Assembly: GCA_963784995.1 (NCBI GenBank)
Contig: CAWATZ010000007.1
Location: 372,001-436,000 of the forward strand
Origin: CAWATZ01 sp963784995
GTDB taxonomy: Bacteria; Planctomycetota; Planctomycetia; Gemmatales; Gemmataceae
DNA: 64,000 nucleotides
Direction: 5' to 3'
A program made the position numbers and the translations under genes. A model generated the notes under the pieces. That model saw only the letters and a list, made by a program, of their open reading frames with translations. It was not told the DNA's origin and ran no database searches. Below, piece after piece: positions 48,954 to 60,953 of this stretch (positions within the stretch are counted from its first letter, which is position 1; each line of letters opens with the position of its first letter).

Positions 48954-49481
48954 ATGCGTACCCTTCTCAGCGCCCTGGCGATCCTGGCCCTGGTGCAGCA
49001 GGCCCGGGCGGACGTCAAGTTCCCCCTGACTGGACAGAACACGACCATCCAGTTCATCGGCACCAAGCCCAACGGCAAGCACGAAGGCGGTTTCAAGAAC
49101 GTCACCGGCGCCGCCCTCGGCACCAACACCGGGCTGAAGATCGAGCTGGACATCGACATGGACTCGATCTACACCGACAACGCCACGCTGACCAACCACT
49201 TGAAGGGCGTGGACTTCTTCAACGTCAAGGCCAACCCCAAGGCCCATTTTGTCACCAGCAAGATCGAGAAGGTGGGCGACGTGTTCAACGTCACCGGCGA
49301 ACTGAACCTGTGCGGCAAACCCAAGCAGATCACCTTCCCCGCCAAGATCACCCTCACGGCCGAGGCGTTCACGCTCAATGCCGAATTCAAGGTCAACCGT
49401 CACGATCTGGGCATCACTCACATGAAGGGCCAGATCGATGACGACGTGGTGCTGAAGATCACTCTCAACGCCAGGAAGTAA
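48954..49481 (+). CDS. YceI family periplasmic protein
   Basis: 175 aa. Signal peptide RTLLSALAILALVQQARA, then FPLTGQNTTIQFIGTKPNGK, HEGGFKNVTGAAL, DMDSIYTDNATLTNHLKGVD and FFNVKANPKAHFVTSKIEKV: the conserved YceI lipocalin-like barrel that binds polyisoprenoid or other amphiphilic lipids. Ends KITLNARK. ATG 48954 has AAGGAGG 7 nt upstream. A single gene with its own promoter region containing the family C palindrome. Confidence 0.92.
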   Translation: MRTLLSALAILALVQQARADVKFPLTGQNTTIQFIGTKPNGKHEGGFKNVTGAALGTNTGLKIELDIDMDSIYTDNATLTNHLKGVDFFNVKANPKAHFVTSKIEKVGDVFNVTGELNLCGKPKQITFPAKITLTAEAFTLNAEFKVNRHDLGITHMKGQIDDDVVLKITLNARK

Positions 49482-49579
49482 GTGTCTCGAACAGAATGAG
49501 CAGGACGGGCTTCCCAGCCCGTCCTGGCCGGCCTGGGAAGGCCGGCCTACCTCAATCCATTCCAGCCCCCAAGGTCCGG

Positions 49580-50452
49580 ATGCAGTTGCCTCCTCAGTCC
49601 GAGATCAACGCCGCACTGCTGTCCGCCGTGGGCCTGCCCTTCCTGGCGGCGGCCGGGACACACCTTCTGTTGTGGCACGGTCTCCTGACCGTGCCACTGG
49701 CTGGCAAGCGCGCCGGCGGCGTGGGTTCAGCCGTGGCCCTCGCCGCCGGGTTCGCCGCCGGCAACGGCATGCGCGGCGCCCTCGATTGGCTTCCGGACCG
49801 GTACGCCCACGACTGGCTGCTCTGGGTTGGATTGGCGGCCCTGCTCGCCGGGGCCGTTGCCGGAGAGGGGAGTCGGCCGCGTGTGGCTCCCTGGCTGGTG
49901 GCGGTCTGTTTCAGCATGCTCTGGAAGCTGGTGCCGCCGGAGGTCCTGAACGAGTCCTGGTGGTCCGTACCTGTCCTGGCCGTGGTCGTGGCCGGCAACT
50001 GGGCCCTGGCCGACGAACAGGCCCGGCGTCAGCCAGGAGCCATCGTTCCGGTCTGGCTGGCCCTGGTCTTCCTGGCCGCGGCCATCGTCCTGATCCACGC
50101 GCATGCGCAGCGTTTCATGGACCTGGCCCTCATCCTGGCGGCCAGTCTGCTCGGTGTGGCGGCGAGCTGCAACTGGGGGTCGGGAGAGACCGGACCTGTC
50201 GCCGGGGGTGCCTCGGTCCTGCTCGCCGGCCTGATGCTTTCGGGACAGACGCAAACCTACAGCAACGTTCCCTGGATTTGCTTTGGGCTGGTGGCGCTGG
50301 CTCCGCTGACGCTCGGGGCGACGTTGATACCGGCGGTCTCCCGGCTCCGGCCCGGGCTGCGCTTGTCTCTTCAGACGCTGTTGCTGCTGGTCCCACTTGT
50401 CGTCGCCGTGGTCCTGGCCATGCAGCACGAGAAGCTCGACTTCTCGATCTAA
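49580..50452 (+). CDS. Polytopic membrane protein, unknown function
   Basis: 290 aa from ATG 49580 (the upstream ATG 49496 reads through a palindrome AGGCCGGCC / GGCCGGCCT and is less likely). About eight hydrophobic helices: ALLSAVGLPFLAAAGTHLLL, WLLWVGLAALLAGAVAG, VPVLAVVVAGNWALA, PVWLALVFLAAAIVLIHAHA, LALILAASLLGVAASCNW, SLQTLLLLVPLVVAVVLAMQ and others. The first helix is extended by LLWHGLLTVPLAG, encoded by a 26-bp palindromic repeat at 49672-49697. I recognise no family. The last six codons (LDFSI-stop) are duplicated downstream in a 146-bp direct repeat. Confidence 0.7.
   Translation: MQLPPQSEINAALLSAVGLPFLAAAGTHLLLWHGLLTVPLAGKRAGGVGSAVALAAGFAAGNGMRGALDWLPDRYAHDWLLWVGLAALLAGAVAGEGSRPRVAPWLVAVCFSMLWKLVPPEVLNESWWSVPVLAVVVAGNWALADEQARRQPGAIVPVWLALVFLAAAIVLIHAHAQRFMDLALILAASLLGVAASCNWGSGETGPVAGGASVLLAGLMLSGQTQTYSNVPWICFGLVALAPLTLGATLIPAVSRLRPGLRLSLQTLLLLVPLVVAVVLAMQHEKLDFSI
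49672..49697. repeat. Palindromic repeat (family GTGGCAYGGTC) in-frame in the membrane-protein gene
   Basis: Identical 26-bp element to 48506-48531, read here as WHGLLTVP within a transmembrane segment. Confidence 0.85.
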
Positions 50453-50580
50453 GCAGCAGCAGAAGAAAGGGTCATAATTCGCCCCCACCCCGTGCCGCCG
50501 GCCTGCCGGCGCCGCTTGCCTGGGGTGGAGCGCTGGTTCGTAACCAGAGGGCGTGCAGCGTGCCGACGCTCTTCGAGGGC
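50435..50580. repeat. 146-bp direct repeat, copy 1 (includes the end of the membrane-protein gene)
   Basis: 50435-50580 recurs at 50652-50797 with only a few substitutions. It includes the last codons and stop of the upstream gene, an AGCAGCAGCAGAAGAAAGGG stretch and CCGGCCTGCCGGCGC. The two copies are separated by two head-to-head 26-bp palindromes. Confidence 0.85.
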
Positions 50581-50586
50581 CCCGTT

Positions 50587-50643
50587 GTGGCATGGTCTCC
50601 TGACCATGCCACAGGTTGTGGCATGGTCAGGAGACCATGCCAC
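50587..50643. repeat. Two palindromic repeats between the direct-repeat copies
   Basis: GTGGCATGGTC...GACCATGCCAC at 50587-50612 (TCCT centre) and 50618-50643 (AGGA centre, inverse orientation). Confidence 0.85.
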
Positions 50644-50651
50644 AACGCGTG

Positions 50652-50797
50652 CTCGACTTCTCGATCTAAGCAGCAGCAGAAGAAAGGGTCATAATTCGCC
50701 CCCACCCCGCGCCGCCGGCCTGCCGGCGCTGCTTGCCTGGGGTGGAGCGCTGGTTGGTAACCAGAGGGCGTGCAGCGCGCCGACGCTCTTCGAGGGC
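50652..50797. repeat. 146-bp direct repeat, copy 2
   Basis: Second copy of 50435-50580. It carries an orphan copy of the last codons and stop of the membrane-protein gene, so the duplication arose from that gene's 3' end. Confidence 0.85.
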
Positions 50798-50829
50798 GGT
50801 CTGGCGCTGCTGTTCCTCTGGCCCCCGTT

Positions 50830-50960
50830 GTGGCATGGTCAGGAGACCATGCCACAACGCGTTGACCATGCCACAACGTGTGCGTAAGCGGCCCCCCCCG
50901 TTGTGGCATGGTCTCCTGACCATGCCACAACGGGGACCATGCCACAACGCGCAGTGCGCG
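50830..50960. repeat. Cluster of GTGGCATGGTC palindromes upstream of aceE
   Basis: Full copies at 50830-50855 and 50903-50928 plus partial arms (GACCATGCCACAACG) near 50864-50878 and 50936-50950. The cluster ends about 125 bp before the aceE start; the aceE promoter must lie at or after it. Confidence 0.8.
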
Positions 50961-51084
50961 GCTCGGCAACTCCGTTTCCGCAAGTCCCTCTATTCCGAAA
51001 AGCCGATCTGACTAGAATGTTGATAGACGATCTGGTTGGTAGGGAGAGCGACTGCGCTCTCACGTGGCCTGGGAGAAGGTGATC

Positions 51085-53807
<2,723 letters not shown>

Positions 53808-53830
53808 TTGTTCGAGGGCGTGGCAGTTCT

Positions 53831-53957
53831 CGACCCCTGCCGGCTTGCCCGGCAGGTGAAGCAGGTCTAAAGCTAGAAGAGAAGGCGAAAAATGTTTGCT
53901 TGCACTCTCTTCTAGCTGGTGACCTTCTTCACCTGCCGGGCAAGCCGGCAGGGGTCG
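53831..53957. repeat. Nested perfect palindromes between aceE and aceF
   Basis: Outer arms 53831-53861 and 53927-53957 (31 bp, beginning CGACCCCTGCCGGCTTGCCC) are exactly complementary; inside them 53871-53882 (AGCTAGAAGAGA) pairs with 53906-53917. The structure fills nearly the whole gap and ends 16 nt before the aceF start codon. Confidence 0.9.
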
Positions 53958-53973
53958 CACACGGAGACCACTG

Positions 53974-55301
53974 ATGGCGAAAGAGATCGTCCTGGAGCGC
54001 CCAGGGAAAACGTCGATAGCGTCCAGATCAACGCGGTCAAGGTGGCCGTGGGAGACGTTGTCTCTAAAGGGCAGCCGCTGCTGGAAGTACAGGCGGACAA
54101 GGCCCAGCTGGAAGTGCCGGCCCCGATGTCCGGCCGGATCGCCAAGCTGCTCGTCAAGGAAGGCGACGAGATTGCCGTCGGCAAGGTCTACTGCGTCATT
54201 GAAGGCGACAGCGTCCCTGCGCCCACTCCCGCCACCCCGCGCAAGGAACCGACCGCGAAGGTGGAGCCTGTCGCGCCGTCACCCCAGCCGTCCGCGCCTC
54301 GAGTCCTGGCACCCGAGCCGCGGCCGGTGGAAAAGGCAGCCCCGATCGCGGTGCTGCCCGGCCCGGCTCATCCCCCAGGACACGGCGACGGCAACGGCGG
54401 ACCAAAGGTCACGCCGGCCGGGCCGGCCACGCGCCGGCTGGCCCGGGAGTTCGGCATCGACCTCGGTCAGGTCGCCGGTTCGGGCCGGTTTGGCCGGGTC
54501 ACCGAGGAGGACATCAAGACTTTTGTCCGCGACCTGGCCAAGGGTGGCCTGGCCGCACCTGTTGCCGGCGGCGCGGTGACGCAGCCCGCGCTGCCGAACT
54601 TCGAGCAGTGGGGCACGGTGGAGCGGCAGAAGCTGTCGCCGATCCGCAAGGCCACCGGCCGGCAGATGAGCCTGGCCTGGAACCTGATTCCCCACGTCAC
54701 CCAGCACGACGAGGCCGACATCACCGAGCTGGAGGCCTTTCGCAAGGAACAGCAGGCCAAGGGCGGCAAGCTCACCGTGACAGCGTTCGTCCTCAAGGCG
54801 TCGGCCATCATGCTCAAGCGCTTCGAGACCTTCAACGCCAGCCTGGACAGCGCGGGCGGCCAGGTGGTCCTGAAACGCTATTACCACATCGGCGTTGCGG
54901 TCGATACGCCGGGGGGCCTGGTGGTGCCGGTGATCCGCGACGTGGACAAGAAGAGCGTCATGCAGCTCGCCGGCGAACTGACCGCCATCGCGGAGAAGGC
55001 CCGGGGCGGCAAGCTGGACATGAAAGAGATGCAAGGGGGCACGTTCACCATCACCAACCTGGGCGGCATCGGCGGCACCGCCTTCACGCCGATCGTCAAC
55101 TGGCCCGAGGTGGCCATCCTGGGTCTGTCGCGGAGCCGGCTCCACCCGGTCTATCGCGACGGCAACCTGGCGCCCCGGCTGCTGATGCCGCTGTCGCTGT
55201 CCTACGACCACCGCGTCATCGACGGGGCGGCCGCGGCACGCTTCGCCCGGCAGCTGGCGGAGTTGCTGGAGGAGCCGTTGTTGCTGGCATTACACGCATA
55301 A
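53974..55301 (+). CDS. aceF: Dihydrolipoamide acetyltransferase (PDH E2), one frameshift near its start
   Basis: About 442 codons. ATG 53974 gives MAKEIVLERPG; an indel near 54003 shifts the frame, which continues ENVDSVQINAVKVAVGD. Lipoyl domain with the modified Lys in LEVQADKAQLEVPAPMSGRI; a Pro/Ala-rich linker; peripheral-subunit-binding domain VTPAGPATRRLAREFGIDLG; catalytic acyltransferase domain with NLGGIGGTAFTPIVNWPE and the active-site His-Asp pair in LSYDHRVIDGAAAARFARQL. It forms the core of the pyruvate dehydrogenase complex with AceE and Lpd. As with aceE, the frameshift in an expected housekeeping gene looks like a sequencing error. Confidence 0.88.
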
Positions 55302-55302
55302 T

Positions 55303-55386
55303 GAATCAACCACGGATGACACGGATAACACGGATAAAATGCCTGTTGTCTTTATCCGTGTTATCCGTGTCATCCGTGGTTGATTC
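55303..55386. repeat. Perfect 36-bp palindrome between aceF and lpd
   Basis: Arms 55303-55338 and 55351-55386, 12-nt loop; each arm has internal tandem words (ACGGATGACACGGATAACAC). It starts 2 nt after the aceF stop and ends 26 nt before the lpd ATG. Likely to attenuate or terminate transcription, or protect mRNA ends. Confidence 0.92.
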
Positions 55387-55412
55387 CTGTTTTTCACCCT
55401 GAATGAGAAGCC

Positions 55413-56819
55413 ATGCCTGACACCATCACCACTCAACTTGCAGTCCTGGGCGCCGGCCCGGGCGGCTACGCGGCGGCGTTCCTGGCGGCCGACAAAGGTC
55501 TGAAAGTGACCATGATCGACCCGCGCGAACGGCCCGGCGGCACCTGTCTGCACGTTGGCTGCATTCCCTCCAAGGCCCTGCTCCACGCTGCCAAGCTGAT
55601 CACCGACGCCCGCGATGCCGAGCATGCCGGCATCAAGTTCGGCCCGCCCCAGATTGAGTTGCCCGTGGTTCGCGGCAGCGCTAACAAGGTCATCGATCGC
55701 CTTTCCGCCAGCCTCGCGGACCTGAGCAAGAAGCGCAAGGTCGATTACGTGGCCAGCAAGGGCAAGTTCGTCGATCCGCAGACGATCCAGGCCGAGGATG
55801 GCCGGCTGATTCGCTTCGAGCATGCCATTGTGGCGACCGGCTCGGTTCCCGTCCGGCCGCCGATGCTCAATCTGCCCACCCCTCGGGTCATGGATTCGAC
55901 CGGGGCGCTGAAGCTGGAGGAGATCCCGCAGCGGACGCTCGTGGTTGGCGGCGGCTACATCGGTCTGGAACTGGGTTACGTCTACGCCGCCCTGGGCAGC
56001 AAGGTCACGGTGGTCGAGTTGACCGAGGGCCTGCTCCCCGGCGTGGATCGCGACCTGGTCGTTCCCTTGAAGGCCCGGCTCGAAAAGCTGTTCGACAAGA
56101 TCTACCTCAAGACCAAGGTGACCCGCCTGGAAGAAGTGCCCGGCGGCATCAAGGCGCACCTGGAAGGCGAGGAACTGGCGGAGAAGGAGCCGGTCTTTGG
56201 CCGGGTGCTGGTCGCGGTCGGCCGGCGGCCCAACACGACGGACCTGGGCCTGGAAAAGGCCGGCGTGCAGCTGGACGAGCGCGGCTTCGTCAAGGTGAAC
56301 GAGCAGCGGCGGTCCACCTCACCGAAGATCTTCGCCATCGGCGACGTGGCCGGCGAGCCGATGCTGGCCCACAAGGCCACCTACGAGGGCAAGATCGCGG
56401 TGGAGGTGATCCTGGGCGAGCCGGCGGTGTTCGACGCCCGGGCGATCCCAGCCGTGGTCTTTACCGATCCCGAGGTGGCCTGGTGCGGCCTGACGGAAAC
56501 CGAGGCCAAGAAGCAGGGCAAGGAAATTCGCCGGGAACGCTTCCCCTGGGCCGGCTCCGGCCGGGCCATGACCCTGGGCCGGACCGAGGGCCTGACCAAG
56601 CTGATCGTCGATCCCCAGACCGAGCGCATCCTGGGCATCGGCATCGTCGGCCCAGGTGCCGGCGAGATGATCGCCGAGGCGGTCCTGGCCATCGAGATGG
56701 CCGCCTCCGCCCGGGACGTGGGCATGACCATCCACGCGCACCCGACCCTGTCGGAGACGCTCGGCGAGCTGGCCGAGTCCATTTACGGCATGGCCACGCA
56801 CCTGATGGGCAAGCGGTAA
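55413..56819 (+). CDS. lpd: Dihydrolipoyl dehydrogenase (PDH E3)
   Basis: 468 aa, intact. FAD-binding LAVLGAGPGGYAAAFLAADK; redox-active disulfide GGTCLHVGCIPSKALLHAAK; NAD-binding TLVVGGGYIGLELGYVYAAL; second FAD motif SPKIFAIGDVAGEPMLAHKA; dimer-interface catalytic His-Glu in IHAHPTLSETLGELAESIYG. It reoxidises the lipoyl group of AceF with NAD+. ATG 55413 (GAGAAGCC upstream). Third gene of the PDH cluster, separated from aceF by a strong palindrome, so its expression may be partly independent, as expected if it also serves 2-oxoglutarate dehydrogenase. Confidence 0.96.
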   Translation: MPDTITTQLAVLGAGPGGYAAAFLAADKGLKVTMIDPRERPGGTCLHVGCIPSKALLHAAKLITDARDAEHAGIKFGPPQIELPVVRGSANKVIDRLSASLADLSKKRKVDYVASKGKFVDPQTIQAEDGRLIRFEHAIVATGSVPVRPPMLNLPTPRVMDSTGALKLEEIPQRTLVVGGGYIGLELGYVYAALGSKVTVVELTEGLLPGVDRDLVVPLKARLEKLFDKIYLKTKVTRLEEVPGGIKAHLEGEELAEKEPVFGRVLVAVGRRPNTTDLGLEKAGVQLDERGFVKVNEQRRSTSPKIFAIGDVAGEPMLAHKATYEGKIAVEVILGEPAVFDARAIPAVVFTDPEVAWCGLTETEAKKQGKEIRRERFPWAGSGRAMTLGRTEGLTKLIVDPQTERILGIGIVGPGAGEMIAEAVLAIEMAASARDVGMTIHAHPTLSETLGELAESIYGMATHLMGKR

Positions 56820-56849
56820 CAAGCCTGCGGCGCGGGAGGTTGCCTGGTC

Positions 56850-57848
56850 ATGCCCAATCCGCTCTTCGAGTTCATCAAGACCGAGGTCCTCGGCGACTTC
56901 AGCACCGCCGAGCGCGAGCTGGAAGCGACCCTCTCGCGCCTGGTCGCGGCGGGCAACCAGCCGGATTTCGTGATCCCCTTCGCCATCGACATGACGGAGG
57001 CCCTGAACCGATTCCACAAATGGCTCAAGGGCCTGTCCTTCGTGCCCGGCACCCTCAAGACCCGGGCCGACCTGGGGGCGCTCACGCCATGTTACGTCCC
57101 CTTCTGGGCCATCCACTCGCTAACCTGCACCAGCTACTCCGGCGAGCGCGGCGAGGAGGTCAAGACCACCGAGGAATACACCGACGCAAGCGGCGAGGTC
57201 AAGACCCGCGAGGTCACGAAAATCGAGTGGCATCCCGCCTGGGGCGAGGTCCGACAACTGTTCGACAACGTCTATCTGTGCGCGGCTGGCGACGTTCCGG
57301 AGACTCACCTCGCTGTCCTGGAGCCGCGGGAGGTCAGGAACCACCAGAGTTTCAGTCCGGAAGCGGTCGCCCAGACGACCGCCCGGGCCGTGTTTCTCGA
57401 CGCCCGAACAGCATTCACCAGGGCCCGGGACACGATGGAGAAGAAGCTCCGTGCTCAGGTGGAGAGGGACATCGGCGGCAAGCAGCAGCGCGTCAACCGG
57501 ATGGATACGCGCCACGTCGGCGTCTCGATGAAGCTGCTGCTGGTGCCCGCCTACGAGGGGACTTACCGGTATGGCGGCAAGCCGTACAAGGTTCTGATCA
57601 ACGGGGCCACCGGCGACGTCTCCGGCGATTACCCAATCAGTGCGGGCAAGGTCCTTCTGGCGATCCTGCTCGTCCTGGGAGTGATCGCACTGATCGGGGC
57701 GGCGATCTGGTTCTTCCTCATCCGCCCCCACGCCAATCCCAGGAGCGAACAGGCGGTCGAACGCCCGGCCCTGGTTCAGATGCACCCAGGATTTCACAAC
57801 GTAGGTCAGGCTTTCCAGCCTGACATTGAGGGCGAGGTTCCGCCATGA
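56850..57848 (+). CDS. Hypothetical protein with one C-terminal membrane anchor
   Basis: 332 aa. A soluble N-terminal region (ERELEATLSRLVAAGNQPDF, LTPCYVPFWAIHSLTCTSYS) resembles the cytosolic part of proteins that elsewhere carry an N-terminal zinc ribbon; here the ribbon is absent. One transmembrane helix near residue 275 (VLLAILLVLGVIALIGAAIW, then FFLIRPH). The last 20 residues (NVGQAFQPDIEGEVPP) come from another planctomycete palindromic repeat (GTCAGGCTTTCCAGCCTGAC), so the native C-terminus was replaced. Starts 30 nt after lpd on the same strand and overlaps the next gene by 4 nt. Function unknown. Confidence 0.7.
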   Translation: MPNPLFEFIKTEVLGDFSTAERELEATLSRLVAAGNQPDFVIPFAIDMTEALNRFHKWLKGLSFVPGTLKTRADLGALTPCYVPFWAIHSLTCTSYSGERGEEVKTTEEYTDASGEVKTREVTKIEWHPAWGEVRQLFDNVYLCAAGDVPETHLAVLEPREVRNHQSFSPEAVAQTTARAVFLDARTAFTRARDTMEKKLRAQVERDIGGKQQRVNRMDTRHVGVSMKLLLVPAYEGTYRYGGKPYKVLINGATGDVSGDYPISAGKVLLAILLVLGVIALIGAAIWFFLIRPHANPRSEQAVERPALVQMHPGFHNVGQAFQPDIEGEVPP

Positions 57849-58255
57849 CCGCTCCCTGGTACAAGGACGGTCTGCGATTCACCTGTACCCGGTGCGGCCA
57901 CTGCTGCACCGGCGAGCCGGGCTACGTATGGGTCAACGACGCCGACCTGACCGCCATCGCCGAGTTCCTGGGCGAGCCGGTCGCGGAAGTCCGGGCGATG
58001 TCCACCAAGCTGGCGGCGCGAGGGCTGAGTCTGCGCGAGAAGAGCAACGGCGACTGCGTCTTCTACGACAGACAGGCCGGCTGTACCATCTATCCGGTCC
58101 GGCCGCCGCAGTGCCGCACCTGGCCGTTCTGGGAGAGCAACGTGGCCTCGCCGGAGAGCTGGGAGCGGACGTGTGCGGTCTGCCCGGGATCGGGACAGGG
58201 GGAACTGATTCCGGAGGAAGAGATCACACGGAGGTTGAAGGTGATCCGGCTTTGA
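57845..58255 (+). CDS. YkgJ family cysteine-cluster protein
   Basis: 136 aa. Eight or so cysteines in the YkgJ (CxxCxxCC) pattern: FTCTRCGHCCTGEPGYVWVN, then DCVFYDRQAGCTIYPVRPPQ and CRTWPFWESN, and a final RTCAVCPGSGQGELIPEE. The family is predicted to bind zinc or an Fe-S cluster; the function is not established. ATG 57845 overlaps the preceding stop (ATGA), implying translational coupling with the membrane-anchored protein. Confidence 0.9.
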   Translation: MTAPWYKDGLRFTCTRCGHCCTGEPGYVWVNDADLTAIAEFLGEPVAEVRAMSTKLAARGLSLREKSNGDCVFYDRQAGCTIYPVRPPQCRTWPFWESNVASPESWERTCAVCPGSGQGELIPEEEITRRLKVIRL

Positions 58256-58299
58256 GAGGAGGCCCAAGCGTTCGCTCCGAGGGTGGTGGAGGTCCCAGC

Positions 58300-60043
58300 G
58301 TGGAACACAGCAGCACTGTGAGCAGCCTGGCGGGCCTGCTCCTGGCATGCCGAGCAAATCCGGACGACGTTGTGGCGCGTCTGGTCCTGGCCGATTGGCT
58401 GGAAGAACGCGGCGACCCGCGCGGCGAACTGGTCCGGGTCCAGATGGAGCTTGAACGAGCCCCGTTGCCAGGCGAGCGGCAAGCAGAGCTGATCCGCCGG
58501 GCCGCGATCCTGCGCAGGCTTTGCGGCCCCTGGCTGCGGTCCCTGGCCGATCTGTGTGACGACGCGACGGTCCGCCGCGGCTTCCTCGCGGTGACGTTGG
58601 CTCCAGAGCCCTCCGACCCTGCAGCCCCGTTTCCGGAGGATCCGAACTGGGAGTGGGTGGACGAGGTAACGGTGCCCGAGTCGAACCCGATGGTCAGCGT
58701 GCTGGCTGAAGCCCGCTTCCGTGGGATCACTCGCTTCCGGTTTCTCAGCCCCAGCGACCGCTTCCAGCATGATCCCATTGCTGCGCTGGCCCGGTGTCCG
58801 GAAAGTGATCGGCTGACCTCCCTGGAAGTGCAGAGCAGCAATTGCCGGTCAGCCGGGCTGGTGGCGTTGCTGTCCTCCCCGCACCTGGCCCGGCTGCGTC
58901 ACCTCGTCCTGGATTTTACTCAGATCAAGGCCGATGGGTTGGACCGCCTGACGACGATCGAACATCCCTCCCTGGAATCGTTCCGACTCTTTGGAGCCGA
59001 TCTCGGCCCGGCTGGGGGTCAGGCCCTGGCTCGCTCGCCCTCCTGAGTCGGCTGCGCCGGCTGGAGCTGCTCGCCACCCGGCTTGGCACGCAGGGCTTCC
59101 TGGCCGTGTTTCGCTCGCCGCACCTGGCATCCCTGGAACACCTGCACTTCTCCGGCGAACGGCTGACGGTGGGCGCTGTCCAGGCCCTGGGACAACTGCC
59201 GGGCTTGCGGTCGCTGACCCTGCGCGAGTGTCGGCTGAAGTTGCCCGCGATCCGGGCCCTGGCCGGCGCGCGGTGCTGGCCCGGCTGGAGCGCCTTGACC
59301 TGTTCCGCAACCTCCTGGACGGAGAGGCTGTCGCGGCCCTGACGGCCACACCCCACCTGGCCGGGCTCCGCAGGCTGAACCTGGGGCACAACCGCCTCGG
59401 CAGGGAGGGTATCCAGCACCTGGCCAGCTCGGCAATGACCAACCTGACTCATCTCGACATCAGCTCCAACGGAATGCCTCTTGATGCCTGCCGGGCCTTG
59501 GTCCCCTGGCTGGCCCGGCAGCGGCTGGTGTCGCTCAACCTGGGCCACAGCTACCCCGGAGCCAACCTGCTCCGCTTGCTGGCGGACTGCCCCGGGCTGG
59601 AGTGTCTGGTTGAACTCGACCTGGGAGCGGCCGGCATCGACGAGGCCGAAGGGGCGCGGGTCCTGGCCAGCGCACCCTGGCTGGGTGGCGTCGTCAAACT
59701 CAACCTGTCTGGCGCTCGGATCGGCCCTGATGGGTTGCGCGATCTGCTTGACTCGGGTCGGCTTGGACAGGTGACGGAGCTGGACCTGGGCCTGTGCCGG
59801 CTGGGCGATCGAGGCGCCCAGCTGCTGGCGGACTGGCCGGATCTGGCCGGGCTGCTGCGGCTGAACCTGAACGCCAACGAGATCGGCGACGAAGGGGTGA
59901 CAGCCCTGGCCGATTCACCCCATTTGCCGCCGGGCCTGCGTCTGATGCTCGGCCGGGTGGAAAACCCCTTCTCGGACGCGGCGGCCGGCCGGCTCCAGGA
60001 GCGGCTGGGCCGGCGGTTGAATCTGCGAGGGTACAGCTACTGA
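58300..60043 (+). CDS. TIGR02996-domain leucine-rich-repeat protein, two frameshifts
   Basis: GTG 58300 follows GGAGG. N-terminus LLACRANPDDVVARLVLADW, LEERGDPRGELVRVQMELER is the TIGR02996 domain that caps LRR proteins in Gemmata-like planctomycetes. LRR units follow: LVALLSSPHLARLRHLVLDF, LRRLNLGHNRLGREGIQHLA, LLRLNLNANEIGDEGVTALA (ribonuclease-inhibitor type). The repeats are read in three frames with single indels near 59035 and 59270, giving an intended protein of about 580 residues. Such proteins form large paralogous families and probably mediate protein binding. The frameshifts look like sequence errors because both sides stay well conserved. Confidence 0.8.
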
Positions 60044-60059
60044 ATATCCCGATCGCTGA

Positions 60060-60130
60060 GGCGAGCGGCGCGGCGTAAGCCCGCCGGTAAGAGGCCCTCT
60101 CACCGGCGGGCTTACGCCGCGCCGCTCGCC
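60060..60130. repeat. Long palindromic repeat, family C, copy 2
   Basis: 29-nt perfect arms 60060-60088 and 60102-60130, 13-nt loop. Compared with copy 1 (48750-48822) the arm has A for C (GTAAGC vs GTCAGC) and the opposite arm has the matching T for G, so pairing is preserved. It lies between the convergent LRR and FHA genes. Confidence 0.9.
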
Positions 60131-60149
60131 ATTCTGCTTTCAAGGCGTC

Positions 60150-60953
60150 TCACTTCCCCGGCGGTTCCCAGACGGGGTTCCAGGGCCCGGGGCTGATTAG
60201 CACGTGGGCGGCCCGGCTGAGGACCAGCAGCAGGGGACCGTCGCCGGGGTGGTCGCTGAGCAGCTGGCCCGCGAGCCGGGCGGCCCGGGCGAACTCTTCG
60301 GCTTCCAGGGCTAGGGCTTCTTCCGACGCCCGGAAGAACTCGGCCTGTTCGGCTGAACCGGCGGTGGCGATCTCGTACAGATCGACAGGCTCGACGATGT
60401 TGACCACGCGGGCCCTGACCACGCGGCGGGCGAGGAACGGCGGGCCCAGCCAACAGCGGCAGCGGCTGCAAGTGCTGCGACAGTTCGCTGAGGGAGGCTG
60501 GCCCGATGGGGCGTGGTCAAGCGTTTGCAGACCGAAGATGTCCATTGAGTCGCCGGCGGCAACGGCGACGGTGCGTGCCTCGATGACCAGGCGAAAGGGC
60601 GGAGTCAGTTTCAGGGTCTACCCGGCGGCGATGATGGCCGCGGCGGCATCGCGGATGATCAAGGGGGCCTGGCTGCGGTTGGTGACGGCGACCTTGTCGG
60701 AGGGGAGCGGCTGGAGCAGGATGTGCTGGCGCGAGGAGTTCTGGCTCTCCTCGGCACGGGCGAAGATCAGCCGCAGGTAAGGCCGCTCGGCAGCGGGCGG
60801 CAGGAGGGTGTACGGGGGCGGTTCACCGGTCTTCTGGCGACCCAGTTCGAGCAAGGCAGTGATGTCAACGTCGGTGACGAGCAGGTCCTTGCCGGGCAAG
60901 CGGACGCGGACCGGGCGGTCGGATTCGAGGACCTGGAGCTTCAAGCCCCTCAT
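60150..60953 (-). pseudogene. FHA-domain protein, disrupted
   Basis: From ATG 60953: LKLQVLESDRPVRVRLPGKD, YLRLIFARAEESQNSSRQHI, VAVTNRSQAPLIIRDAA, a plausible FHA-like beta-sandwich with the SR-H and TN-S recognition words. A stop follows at about 60618; in-frame sequence continues (VIEARTVAVAAGDSMDIFGL), then the frame shifts near 60440 and ends PFLARRVVRARVVNIVEPVD, LYEIATAGSAEQAEFF. That tail is familiar from planctomycete proteins with an adenylate/guanylate cyclase domain between FHA and tail; no cyclase domain is present here. So this is a broken or internally deleted gene. Confidence 0.5.

Noticed and set aside
50435..50960. CRISPR array because of regularly spaced repeats
   Set aside because: The repeats are palindromes and a 146-bp duplication; there are no uniform unique spacers and no cas genes.
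55290..56159. Minus-strand frame opposite lpd ending in a repeated NQPRMTRITRI peptide
   Set aside because: The peptide is the 36-bp palindrome read as protein; the rest is antisense to lpd.
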